Shown here: in pieces, positions 8,531-16,493 of the stretch | Numbering within the stretch: position 1 is the stretch's first letter | Layout of the letters: every line of letters begins with the position of its first letter | Assembly: GCA_009731375.1 (NCBI GenBank) | Contig: BJOX01000132.1 | Coordinates: 796,977 to 824,315 of the forward strand | Direction of reading: 5' to 3' | Source: Paulinella micropora | Taxonomy: Eukaryota; Cercozoa; Imbricatea; Euglyphida | DNA: 27,339 nucleotides | The notes under the pieces: model-generated | Databases searched by the model: none | The model's input: the letters and a program-made list of their open reading frames with translations, nothing else | What the model was told of the DNA's origin: nothing | Made by a program: the position numbers and the translations under genes

Positions 8531-9909
8531 AAAGCACTCAGGAAGTACAAAATGATAGACTTCCGGCTATAAAAGAGCCCGTACTTGGCGCTGACCTCAG
8601 TGAGGATCGCTGCCAACCTCGTGCCAATGCCCAGCCCTTCGTTCACCTCTTGAAAAATCTCAAACCCAATCAAAGTACCAGTGCACAGGTGCTGATACCC
8701 ATGAGTTTTAAAGTATTGCAAGAGGACGGCAACTGGCACCGTGCATTGCAGGTCTGAGGCTGCTCTCCTAGCCGCCACCTCTACCGCTCTCATCGCCTTG
8801 TACTCCCCAACATCAAACCCTTGTGTGATGATTGATGGGTCCAACAAGGTGTACAACGCCTCATACTCCTGTGTTTCGTCCGTTGGATGCTGCTTCATAC
8901 AAGCATCAATTCTTCTGAGCTTGTCTCGAAGGTTCGCATCCGTGTCCTTCTGACTCGCTGTCTCTGCATACAGCGTCAGAGCAGTGGCATCGGACTTTGT
9001 ATATTTTTGGAAGGCCTGTATGATAGCCTGTCTGTCCTTTTTGTCATTACTGTTGACAATAACAGTGGTAGGCGCTGAGCTAGTCGCAGGGGCCGAAGGG
9101 GCTGTGTGGGCTGACGGGGCGGAGCGGCCCGAGGGAGCCATATAAGATCCAGAGGAATATTTCGGTCCCTTTGTTCCCGCCGCCTTGGCTAATGCAATCT
9201 TTGCCTCCATCTCCTTCTTTTCTTTCTCAGCCGCTAGCTCTTTGATATACAGCTCTTGGGCATGATGAAAAAAAGACAGGATCTCAGCTGCCTTCCGAAG
9301 GAACAAGGCCTTCTCCGCCAACTCCTTCTCTCCCGCTTTATTGGTGGGGGGTGGTGCGGCCGTCCCCTCCAAGATCGTATGATCCTTCGTGAAGACCCAC
9401 CTCTTCCATGCGTCATCCTTCACCAAGGCCGCATGCAGCTTCTTCATCCTCGTCACCCCTCCAGCTTCGCCTTCTATTTCCCTCAGGGCCGGGTGAAGGT
9501 CCCTGCCAAACTGGGTGTGTTGGAGTTTACCCAGGTCCACTAACTTGGCCTCCATAAGTTTCAGAGACACATCCATGACATTGATCTGTCCTTTTGGATT
9601 CCTGAACTTAAACTCCTTTTCCACTCTCTTTATTGAATCAATGTCCTGACCAGGATCGAGCAACCTAGCCAGTGCTCTTGTGTTCCATGGCAGCACAGTC
9701 TTTCCAGTCTGGTACTCAAAGAGTATAGCACACTCAAACACTGTCCATGAGAGGTCGAGTAGCTCCAGTAAAGACATATTGTCCCCAAATGAGACATGTT
9801 GCACCTGTAACTGTGCACCGTCGTCTCTGAGGAATTCTGCCAGAGGCAGAGCTTGCCTTGGGAGAGGGTAACAGATGTCCTCCTTCTTCAAGGGTTGTCC
9901 CCATCGCAT
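8122..9909 (-). CDS. gag: Gag-like structural protein, zero frame (595 codons)
   Basis: Largest ORF between the 5' LTR and pol, in the position of gag. No named domain was recognised by sequence. Residues about 196-245 are Ala/Lys/Glu-rich and probably helical or coiled-coil. Residues about 251-283 are a Ser/Ala/Pro linker. Residues 284-480 look like a helical, capsid-type region. There is no zinc knuckle in this frame; the zinc finger lies in the overlapping -1 frame. Codon 487 (TTA) is the end of a U UUU UUA slippery heptamer, so ribosomes that slip leave this frame there. Those that do not add 108 more codons to a TGA at 8122. ATG 9909 has G at -3. The assignment as Gag is from position and composition. 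Confidence 0.75.
   Translation of the reverse strand: MRWGQPLKKEDICYPLPRQALPLAEFLRDDGAQLQVQHVSFGDNMSLLELLDLSWTVFECAILFEYQTGKTVLPWNTRALARLLDPGQDIDSIKRVEKEFKFRNPKGQINVMDVSLKLMEAKLVDLGKLQHTQFGRDLHPALREIEGEAGGVTRMKKLHAALVKDDAWKRWVFTKDHTILEGTAAPPPTNKAGEKELAEKALFLRKAAEILSFFHHAQELYIKELAAEKEKKEMEAKIALAKAAGTKGPKYSSGSYMAPSGRSAPSAHTAPSAPATSSAPTTVIVNSNDKKDRQAIIQAFQKYTKSDATALTLYAETASQKDTDANLRDKLRRIDACMKQHPTDETQEYEALYTLLDPSIITQGFDVGEYKAMRAVEVAARRAASDLQCTVPVAVLLQYFKTHGYQHLCTGTLIGFEIFQEVNEGLGIGTRLAAILTEVSAKYGLFYSRKSIILYFLSALCTRHPSKLARIIQSCPTFTAVKTADFLETNIYERTVAATPPGDLFKEVLDACSDWTRPPSHSPVPRHRGLEVLKQHMQLERQVSRGGEMSQRRATAIFHTWRVSMRHRKEYAIASSATTLLMIGSEIFSLESSKA
8449..8455 (-). promoter_or_regulatory. Slippery heptamer U UUU UUA for -1 frameshifting
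   Basis: In Gag's zero frame the codons read GAT TTT TTA, giving U_UUU_UUA, a canonical X_XXY_YYZ site (the same heptamer used by HIV-1 gag-pol). After a -1 slip the reading is GAT TTT TTT AGA, which enters the CCCH/RG ORF. A hairpin GGA(CU)GUAG-CGG-CUACUCC (8429-8411) lies 19 nt downstream. That spacer is longer than the usual 5-9 nt, so the stimulatory structure is uncertain. Confidence 0.75.
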
Positions 9910-9924
9910 TTCTTGGGGAATGTA

Positions 9925-9930
9925 TAGTCA
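9925..9930 (-). promoter_or_regulatory. Candidate stop-codon readthrough site UGA CUA
   Basis: TGA (9928-9930) is followed by CTA, the 3' context known as type II readthrough (UGA CUA or UGA CGG), as used for example by alphaviruses. Beginning 8 nt after the stop, UCCCC (9919-9915) can pair with GGGGA (9902-9898) across a 12-nt loop. Such a 3' stem at about this distance is typical of type II sites. The frame stays open into Gag. Confidence 0.5.
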
Positions 9931-10221
9931 TTTATAGGCATCATCCTTCCCTTTCTTCTCCTCAAACTCCTTCTTACTTAGTTTGCCATATTCGGCCACA
10001 AACCTCGCTTCCTCTCCTCCCTTCTCCTCCTCGACTTCCTCTGCTCCTCCTCCTGTGTCAAAGGAAGGCGCCGTAAAAAATTGATTCTTTGCTCCTCCTG
10101 TGTCAAAGGAAGGTGCCAGATCTCCTCCTTCTGCATGAGGGTCAACGAACTCTTCTTCGTTTCCTGGGGTTCGCTCACTCTCCCCCCCTCCTTCCTGCCA
10201 GTCTTCAGACCTAGTAGACAT
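9928..10221 (-). CDS. ORF0: acidic 97-aa leader protein of the retrotransposon, followed by UGA CUA
   Basis: A 97-codon ORF rich in Glu, Gly and Lys with no known domain. It contains an internal duplication, APSFDTGG twice (residues about 36-43 and 51-58), mirrored in DNA at 10043-10072 and 10091-10117. The start context has a pyrimidine at -3, so initiation may be weak. The stop is TGA followed by CTA and is in the same frame as the Gag-like ORF: only six sense codons separate the stop from the Gag ATG. Either this is a separate short upstream ORF with Gag starting at its own AUG (G at -3), or a readthrough product makes it an N-terminal Gag extension. Function unknown. Confidence 0.6.
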   Translation of the reverse strand: MSTRSEDWQEGGGESERTPGNEEEFVDPHAEGGDLAPSFDTGGAKNQFFTAPSFDTGGGAEEVEEEKGGEEARFVAEYGKLSKKEFEEKKGKDDAYK

Positions 10222-10976
10222 GGACGCTGAAGGAATACGGATGAGACAGAGTTGTTTCTACCCCGTAATTGCTCTGTTCGTCTATGAGGAACGAATAGAG
10301 AGAAAAAACGAAAAGACAGTATAGAGAGAGAGAGCGTCTCACCTCTATGTCTTATTTTTTTTTTTTTTTTTTTGTGAGAAAGAAGTAATCTGTACGACTT
10401 TCTCTGAAAATTTGATCTCCTTCTCCACTCCTCTTTTCTTTTTCTCTTTTTGTTGTTGTATCTGTTATGAGGTACGAGGACCTATGTACAGATAATGTCA
10501 AAGAGGCTAGAGAAGCACTCCTTGAGAAGTCGACTTGTCGTCTGACACTTGTTCAGACCTATTGTCGAAAGACAGTCAGAGATTTGCAAAAATACTCTGA
10601 TGTGTGTGGTTTGAGAGGCAACAAAGTGCACAGACTTGAAAGGTAGAGTACTACGCTCGTGTCCTTCAAGTTTGTTTGTATCTGTGAGTGTTTGTTTGTA
10701 CGTCTGTTGACCTACTCTGTCTCTGTCTCAAGAGAGAACAAAAGAACAGCTACGAGGTCTGGTGTCTGGCCTCCTTGTGAGGACACAGATACAGGCTGTG
10801 GAGAGGGTACTGAGACACCTACTCACAAACGCCTAGACGTCTAGTTTTGCAAAAAGAGCTGTGTGGGGATGTGCTGGAGTATTTGTTTTTTGGAACACCT
10901 ACTCAGAAGAGATAGGTCTGTCCAATTTTTCTTTCTGCTGTTCCAAAAACAAGTCAGAAAAGAAATCAGCCTTGTG
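10222..10976 (-). other. 5' leader of the retrotransposon
   Basis: About 750 nt between primer-binding site and first ORF, containing a T run on the plus strand (10350-10372; A run in the RNA) and a short GA patch near 10320-10334. No ORF with recognisable content. It would be expected to carry packaging signals, but none can be identified by eye. Confidence 0.5.
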
Positions 10977-10988
10977 CTGGTGACTCCA
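10977..10988 (-). promoter_or_regulatory. Primer-binding site (TGGAGTCACCAG)
   Basis: In element sense one T follows the 5' LTR and then TGGAGTCACCAG begins. TGG pairs with the universal tRNA 3' CCA. The implied tRNA end, ...GGTGACUCCA, has U as discriminator base. I could not assign it to a particular tRNA from sequence alone. Confidence 0.6.
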
Positions 10989-10989
10989 A

Positions 10990-11235
10990 TGTTACAATCC
11001 CCGAAGATAGCTCAATAAAAAGTCGGTAATACAACCAGACACAAATCCCCAAAAGAGAATGATGTCTCGTTATATTAGCTCAGTGAAGCCGAAAAGAAAA
11101 CGGCAACAGACCAAGGTTAAATGGCATTAGGTCAAATGCGGCCAACCGATATTGAAAATAATGGGAAAAAACTAGGTGCACCTGACACCAGAAAAAGGGT
11201 ACTTTTTACCGGCTATCCGGGGGGTGATGCCTACA
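10990..11235 (-). repeat. 5' LTR of the retrotransposon (right copy)
   Basis: 246-bp direct copy of 848-1093. Being upstream in element orientation it should drive transcription of the genomic RNA. It is flanked outside by the second TGAC target copy and inside by a 1-nt spacer and a TGG-starting primer-binding site. Confidence 0.93.
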
Positions 11236-11239
11236 TGAC
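11236..11239. repeat. Target-site duplication, right copy (TGAC)
   Basis: Matches the four bases before the left LTR (844-847), which marks the element's outer boundaries. Confidence 0.8.
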
Positions 11240-11358
11240 GTGTCGACTTGCGACGTGACGGCATCGTCGTTGGGGATGAGTATGAATTGGGGCATGTCGC
11301 TGCCGCTCAAACCGCCCGGAGGCGACGCCGAGGGGCAGTATCATTCCGGCTAACAAAG
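11240..11358. other. Unique GC-rich flank
   Basis: About 120 bp of non-repetitive sequence between the retrotransposon and the next GA array. No ORF or RNA feature recognised. Confidence 0.5.
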
Positions 11359-11364
11359 AGAGAT

Positions 11365-11401
<37 letters not shown>

Positions 11402-11634
11402 AAGAGAGAAAGAGAGAAAGAGAGAGAGAGAGAGGGAGAGAGGGAGAGAGAAGGAGAGAGAAGGAGAGAGAGAGAGAGAGGAAGAAGAAGAAGAAGAAGA
11501 AGAAGAAGAAGAAGAAGAAGCGGAAGAGAAGAAGAAGAAGAAGAAGAAGAAGAGAGGTGTAGAGACAAAGAGTGAAATAGTGCAAGAGTGAAAGAGTGAA
11601 AGAGTGAAAGAGTGAAAGAGTGAAAGAGTGAAAT

Positions 11635-11723
<89 letters not shown>

Positions 11724-11726
11724 GAG

Positions 11727-11761
<35 letters not shown>

Positions 11762-11763
11762 TG
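11359..11763. repeat. GA/GAA/GAAAGAGT compound microsatellite
   Basis: GA runs, (GAA)n at 11480-11550, a run of GAAAGAGT-type octamers at 11584-11630, (GAAA)n, and more GA up to the assembly gap. Confidence 0.95.
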
Positions 11764-11966
11764 NNNNNNNNNNNNNNNNNNNNNNNNNNNNNNNNNNNNN
11801 NNNNNNNNNNNNNNNNNNNNNNNNNNNNNNNNNNNNNNNNNNNNNNNNNNNNNNNNNNNNNNNNNNNNNNNNNNNNNNNNNNNNNNNNNNNNNNNNNNNN
11901 NNNNNNNNNNNNNNNNNNNNNNNNNNNNNNNNNNNNNNNNNNNNNNNNNNNNNNNNNNNNNNNNNN
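11764..11966. other. Assembly gap (203 N)
   Basis: Run of N flanked on both sides by GA/GT simple repeats, so a repeat collapse is the likely cause. Confidence 0.99.
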
Positions 11967-12041
11967 GTGTGTGTGAGAGAGAGAGAGAGCGAGAGAGACA
12001 GACAGACAGACACAGATATATATATATATATATATATGTAA

Positions 12042-12112
<71 letters not shown>
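11967..12112. repeat. (GT)(GA)(CAGA)(TA)(GA) microsatellite
   Basis: Short GT and GA runs, CAGA units, two TA blocks separated by TGTAAA, and a final GA array. Confidence 0.95.
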
Positions 12113-12118
12113 AACATA

Positions 12119-12330
12119 TCGCGCAACATATCGCGTAACATATCTAAACATAAACATTAATATTAATAACATTAATACCAAGCGACCTAATATTAATACT
12201 TTCAATTCCCTTAATACATTCGATTTAATAACTAGGTTTCCACCTTAGAGAAAGGTATGAATTAATAGCTATACTTTTCACGTGGACGTTCCCTGAGTCC
12301 AATTGTAAAATTGTTCTCTCAATAAAAACG
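12119..12330 (+). mobile_element. LINE 3' end, copy 1 (5'-truncated, GAA tail)
   Basis: AT-rich sequence that aligns with 13410-13625. The best-conserved block runs from AACTAGGTTTCCACCTTAGA to GTAAAATTGTTCTCTCAA. It is followed directly by (GAA)n, whereas the other copy is followed by (AAT)n. Shared 3' ends with different simple-repeat tails are typical of non-LTR retrotransposons that end in microsatellites. Confidence 0.7.
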
Positions 12331-12356
12331 AAGAAGAAGAAGAAGAAGAAGAAGAA

Positions 12357-12394
<38 letters not shown>

Positions 12395-12492
12395 GAGAGA
12401 GAGAGAGAGCGAGTGAGAGAGAGCGAGTGAGAGAGAGAGAGAGAGAAAGATAGAGAAATAGCGAGTGAGAGAGAGAGAGATCGAGAGAGATC

Positions 12493-12524
<32 letters not shown>

Positions 12525-12544
12525 GCGAGAGAGAGAGAGAGAGA
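12329..12544. repeat. (GAA)n then (GA)n with GAGC/GAGT units
   Basis: (AAG)n at 12330-12390 forms the tail of LINE copy 1. It passes into a GA array with interspersed GAGT, GATC and GAGC units, which ends where the second LINE copy begins. Confidence 0.95.
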
Positions 12545-13130
12545 CCTGGCATAACACTACAACATAACCTTAAATATGACCAACATATCAACAACATAAT
12601 CCATAAACTCCAACCCACAATCAACTCATTATTATATGCTAAAAAAATCTAAACACCAAAATAATGAAACAACACATATATCCAAACCTCATACACAACA
12701 TCTCCATCTGGGGGACGCATGACAACAAAAAGAAATATATACAACCACTCATAAAAATACACAAAAAAATAATCAGAATAATTGCAAAAACACACTACCG
12801 CGCACATACCAAACCAATCCTAAATCAACTCAAACTACTCGACATCACCCACCTATATACCCTCCGTATATGCATAGAAAATCACCCATTCATTTACCCA
12901 AAAAAACAGCTCAACAGACCACTCCACAATAACACCTTTACACCAATCAATACCATACATCCATACAAAACCCGATACTCAACAAAAGGCAGCCTCTTTG
13001 TTAACCACAAAGACCCATACCTCACGCAGATCAATGGAAATCAATCCCAAAACATATAACAGATGAAACAAAAATAAAGCCATTCAAAAAAGCACTAATG
13101 GCATATCTACTAAAACATCAACAAACATAA
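12545..13130 (+). pseudogene. Non-LTR retrotransposon (LINE) RT C-terminal fragment, frameshifted
   Basis: The C-terminal part of a LINE ORF2 spread over three frames. Frame one (12548-12652) reads GITLQHNLKYDQHINN, the LG-x-TLD...HI motif that follows the RT core in CR1/Jockey-type elements. Frame two (12664-13059) carries SIWG, the IIRIIAKTHYRAHTKPI block and a later HPYKTR motif. Frame three (13035-13130) reads W-KSIPKHI...PFKKAL and ends in TAA at 13128-13130, like the C-termini of these elements. At least two frameshifts make it dead. It is truncated at its 5' end into the GA array and probably continues through the gap to the 3' UTR at 13348-13625. Confidence 0.8.
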
Positions 13131-13159
13131 TCAAATATATAACATATGCACACGCGCGA

Positions 13160-13197
13160 AAAAAAAAAAAAAAAAAAAAAAAAAGAGAGAGAGAGAG
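13160..13197. repeat. Poly(A) then (GA)n before gap
   Basis: An A run of about 25 followed by GA repeats and an assembly gap. Confidence 0.9.
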
Positions 13198-13328
13198 NNN
13201 NNNNNNNNNNNNNNNNNNNNNNNNNNNNNNNNNNNNNNNNNNNNNNNNNNNNNNNNNNNNNNNNNNNNNNNNNNNNNNNNNNNNNNNNNNNNNNNNNNNN
13301 NNNNNNNNNNNNNNNNNNNNNNNNNNNN
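13198..13328. other. Assembly gap (131 N)
   Basis: Run of N between GA repeats and a G run; it interrupts the LINE 3' UTR. Confidence 0.99.
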
Positions 13329-13347
13329 GGGGGGGGGGGGGGGGGGG
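13329..13347. repeat. Poly(G) run
   Basis: Nineteen G residues directly after a gap; could be partly a sequencing or gap-edge artefact. Confidence 0.85.
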
Positions 13348-13641
13348 CGCCTCACATAAACGACTACACCTTTACAATAACATATATACATAACAGAACA
13401 TAATAATATTAATATCACCGCACAATATCTAAACAGAAATATTAATTTTAATAACTATAATAACATTAATACTGAGCCGCTGAATACTAATTTAATATCT
13501 TCCTTTAAGACGCTCAACTGAATAACTAGGTTTCCACCTTAGATAAAGGTATAACTTACTAGATATACTTTTCACGTGGACGTTCCCTGAGTCCAATTGT
13601 AAAATTGTTCTCTCAACAAAAACGAATAATAATAATAATAG
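13348..13641 (+). mobile_element. LINE 3' UTR, copy 2, with (AAT)n tail
   Basis: Same family as 12119-12330: both share the terminal block ending GTAAAATTGTTCTCTCAA. The tail here is (AAT)n at 13626-13640. Together with the RT fragment upstream this is the better preserved copy, broken by a gap. Confidence 0.7.
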
Positions 13642-13764
13642 TGCTTCTCTGTCAATGGCTGATGCAAATCTGCACATGCGCCTCTATCGTCTCACCCGTG
13701 AGGGGAGTACGAAGAATTGACGATAAGCTCTAATGACACCCCCGCAAGGGCAGTTCCAACACTT

Positions 13765-13833
13765 CCAGACGGGCCGGTATGTTCAATGAAAATACTGGTC
13801 CAGACGATCGGTATGTTCAATGAAAATACTGGT
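13765..13833. repeat. 34-bp tandem duplication beside tRNA-like sequence
   Basis: Two units starting CCAGACG and ending AATACTGGT (13765-13799 and 13800-13833), differing only near GGGC versus AT. The second unit abuts the CCA end of the tRNA-like sequence. Confidence 0.85.
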
Positions 13834-13904
13834 GGCACCGACGGGAATCGAACTGGCGGCAGGGCCCAGATGGTAGAACTTGACCACTTGGCTATCACGG
13901 TGTC
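13830..13904 (-). ncRNA. tRNA-like sequence, probable SINE head or tRNA pseudogene
   Basis: On the minus strand GACACCG...CGGTGCC forms a 7-bp acceptor stem with one mismatch, followed by A and an encoded CCA. An A box TAGCCAAGTGG (13894-13884) and a B box GTTCGATTCCC (13853-13843) are present, so an RNA polymerase III promoter is plausible. The T stem and anticodon arm do not pair well, so it is not a normal tRNA. Sequence beyond the CCA end (13690-13829) contains a tandem 34-mer. A tRNA-derived SINE is the simplest reading. Confidence 0.6.
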
Positions 13905-13905
13905 C

Positions 13906-13907
<2 letters not shown>

Positions 13908-13948
<41 letters not shown>

Positions 13949-13976
13949 GGAGAGAGAGAGAGAGAGGGGGGGGGGG
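13908..13976. repeat. (AAT)n, (GA)n, poly(G)
   Basis: (AAT)n directly at the 5' end of the tRNA-like sequence, then a short GA run and a G run. Confidence 0.95.
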
Positions 13977-14153
13977 CGAGGTACAGTGCTGTGCTGGTGC
14001 AAGTGCACACCCTCGACAGCTGCCTCCACCAACGCCGTGCGCAGTGCGAACAGCAAGAGCAGCAGCGGTGTCATTACTCCTCTCCCAAGTATACCTTATC
14101 AGTGCAACACAACATGAAAAAACTCTACACTTGTGCAGACGATGATGGGAAAG

Positions 14154-14154
<1 letters not shown>

Positions 14155-14218
<64 letters not shown>
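14155..14218. repeat. Long poly(G) run
   Basis: About 60 consecutive G residues ending at an assembly gap. Genuine G tracts of this length are rare, and sequencer no-signal artefacts give the same pattern. Confidence 0.9.
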
Positions 14219-14228
14219 NNNNNNNNNN
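14219..14228. other. Assembly gap (10 N)
   Basis: Ten N, a typical placeholder of unknown length, directly after the G run. Confidence 0.99.
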
Positions 14229-14428
14229 GGGAGGGCGAAGGAAGAAAGACGGAGGGAGAGAGGGGTATAGAATAAAGAGAGAGCATACCATAAAACTTCA
14301 ATTCCTTCCTCCTTCCTCTTCCCTTCCTTTACAGAGGCCTTCCCACCTACTGCCTTTCTCAGCTGTTTCAGATTCCATGTTTTGCAAGAAGGGCCGACCG
14401 TTCCATCCCGATGGAAATGGATGTTCAC

Positions 14429-14482
14429 TTACTCTAGTTCTAGTAGTTACTAGAGTTACTCTAGTTCTAGTAGTTACTAGAC
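14429..14482. repeat. 27-bp tandem duplication, self-complementary
   Basis: Two units beginning TTACTCTAG and ending TTACTAGA(G/C). Each contains CTAG motifs and is partly palindromic, so a hairpin is possible. Confidence 0.85.
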
Positions 14483-15165
14483 TTAAAGTCAAAGTACAAA
14501 ACTTAAAAGCAGAGTTTTTGTTTAATAAAAAGATACAGCACTTGAATTGTTGAAAATTCCAACGCTAATACAGTTGAATACTGTAATACTAGTAATACTA
14601 CAACAACTATAGCTAGCATAGCTAGAACAAGGCACAAAAGCAAGAAAATGAGGTAGACACGAAGCAACAAAACCCAAAGGCACAAACATGTTTGTGCACC
14701 TGACAAATATGGACTCACAAAAACCCAATGTCTGTCTGTCACAAAGTAATCATTGACAATTTGTGACAGAGTGAAAAGGCTTCTCAACAAAGAAATACAC
14801 AAAAAAATCAAAGTAGTAGAAAAGTGCAGTAGCTATAGTTAACAAGTCCTAAAAAAAGATCTGTTGAAATATGAAAAATCACCGCGTCAATGGTCAAGTT
14901 CACGGAAGAACAAAAAAATACGCTACTTAGTTTCCTTTGCCTCAATACTGTTCAACTTCTTAAGCGAATTAATTCCGAGTCGGTTGCGAATTATTGTAGT
15001 CATTATAGTACAACATGCTTCCTTTCAGCTCTGCGAAAAGCCGCCGCTTGAATCTTTAAACGACGTCACTTGAACTTCTTCAAGTATTGAAAGCCATGAC
15101 AGTCTGACAGTGGTCGTTCAAGGTGGTCCACTGGAGATTGACACTGGTAAACTTCACTAGTACCT
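14483..15165. other. Unannotated AT-rich stretch
   Basis: Non-repetitive DNA. Short frames exist on both strands but none has recognisable content or coding character. Confidence 0.45.
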
Positions 15166-15179
15166 ACCTACCTACCTAA

Positions 15180-15213
<34 letters not shown>

Positions 15214-15260
15214 GGATGGATGGATGGATAGATAGATAGATAGATAGATAGATGGATAGA
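15166..15260. repeat. (CTAC)(GATA)(GATG)n microsatellite
   Basis: CTAC units, then GATA and GATG repeats ending in a T run. Confidence 0.95.
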
Positions 15261-15660
15261 TTTTTTTTTTCCTTCCTTTCTCAAACACCTCATTTCTCAT
15301 ACCTAATTCCGTTTTTCCGGCTTTCAATTTCAAACCTTCCCTTTTCCAATCTCTTTTTATTTTCAATTTCTTTCTCCCCTTTCTTATTTTATATTCTTAT
15401 TCCATACTTCTACTTTACGATTTGACCTTTCTTTTCTTGTATTAATATCTCTTACCTTTTGATTTTTCTTTTGTTACTCTTTTTATTCACCACTGCCTTG
15501 GTATCCTTACTAGTTTTTCTCCTCCTTTGAATTTTCCACTGATTTTTTTTTTTTTTTAAGCTTCACCTTTTAATCAACACTTCCATTCTATCTCTTCGTC
15601 TTACCACTCAGTTCTACGAGTGGCAAGTCTTTTATTAAAACAGTGCTTGCGTAAAAAGAT
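15261..15660. other. T-rich non-coding stretch
   Basis: Pyrimidine-rich low-complexity DNA without ORFs or recognised elements. Confidence 0.45.
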
Positions 15661-15669
15661 ATATAGATC

Positions 15670-15702
<33 letters not shown>

Positions 15703-15749
15703 GTAGGTAGGTAGATAGATAGATAAATACTAGTAGATAGATAGATAGA

Positions 15750-15844
<95 letters not shown>

Positions 15845-15884
15845 TTCTATCTATCTATCCATCTGTCCGTCCGTCCGTCCGTCC

Positions 15885-15951
<67 letters not shown>
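15661..15951. repeat. Inverted (GATA)n / (TATC)n microsatellite
   Basis: About 90 bp of GATA/GGTA repeats switch to (CTAT)n at GAT|ATC (15750/15751). The central 16-17 bp on each side are perfectly complementary and the rest nearly so. The TATC arm continues to 15951 with a CCGT-rich patch at 15866-15883. Confidence 0.95.
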
Positions 15952-15952
<1 letters not shown>

Positions 15953-16329
15953 CCGAGCCTTTTCAATTAAGTAACAGTCGCATTTTAATATGTTTCCGTA
16001 AATAGTGCGTGTAAGACTAATGCCAAGCTTCGGGATGTGGCTGACAGGGTGATTTGAACGAAATAGAGACATTTCGCTACTGGCTTTAAATAGATGCAGG
16101 TTGATGTCCTCTTGTGTGTTCATCATCATGATGCGATTGTCGCCCATGTGCAGGAGCTGTCAGTCAGAAGTGCGCAACGCGCTAGGCAATTGCTTAGGTC
16201 TCTTAAGCTTTGGTCCGAGGTAAAACATGTACATATACACGCACATGATGGTTGGTGAAGCTTCGAAAGTTGGAAGGAAATAATTAAGACGCTGTAAGCA
16301 GAGCCACGAGGAGTTGCTCTCCATGGCCT
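15952..16329. other. Unique stretch without a recognised gene
   Basis: Moderate-GC, non-repetitive sequence. A 66-codon minus frame (15947-16147) and parts of a longer one cross it, but neither has a recognisable domain. Confidence 0.4.
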
Positions 16330-16448
16330 GTATGCATACATGCATGGATTGCATGCATGTATGCATGTATGTATGTATGTATGTATGTATGCATATATTT
16401 GTGTGTCTGTGTGTGTGTATGTATGTATGTATGTATGTACGTACGTAC
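16330..16448. repeat. (ATGC/ATGT)n microsatellite
   Basis: CATG, ATGT and TGTG units ending in TACGTACGTAC. Confidence 0.95.
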
Positions 16449-16493
16449 TGGATGGTGCAGCGAGTTCACCAGCCGTCGTCTTCGGGTAACTTT

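Larger units (their letters stand above)
848..11235 (-). mobile_element. Full-length Ty3/gypsy-type LTR retrotransposon
   Basis: The 10,388-bp element reads right to left. Order on its sense strand: LTR, primer-binding site, about 750-nt leader, a 97-codon ORF, Gag-like ORF, CCCH zinc-finger ORF, protease-RT-RNase H-integrase ORF, about 795-nt 3' region, polypurine tract, LTR. RT before integrase, and integrase after RNase H, is the Ty3/gypsy order (copia elements place integrase first). LTR divergence is low (four substitutions and two 1-base indels over 246 bp), the target duplication is intact, and pol is open for 1915 codons, so the insertion looks young and possibly competent. The translation barriers lie at recoding-type sequences rather than at random positions. 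No envelope gene was recognised. Confidence 0.93.

Noticed and set aside
1889-9909. Short frames on the strand opposite Gag and Pol
   Set aside because: Shadows of the real coding strand with no recognisable domains.
7712-9930. Alternative genetic code with TGA as a sense codon
   Set aside because: Pol has 1915 codons without any TGA and ends in TAA, so in-frame TGA is evidently avoided; readthrough explains the two TGA-C sites better.
10659-10844. 61-codon plus-strand frame in the retrotransposon leader
   Set aside because: Antisense to the element leader, no recognisable domain, and length expected by chance.
15947-16147. 66-codon minus-strand frame
   Set aside because: Non-repetitive but without recognisable domain, start context or splice partners; not enough evidence for a gene.
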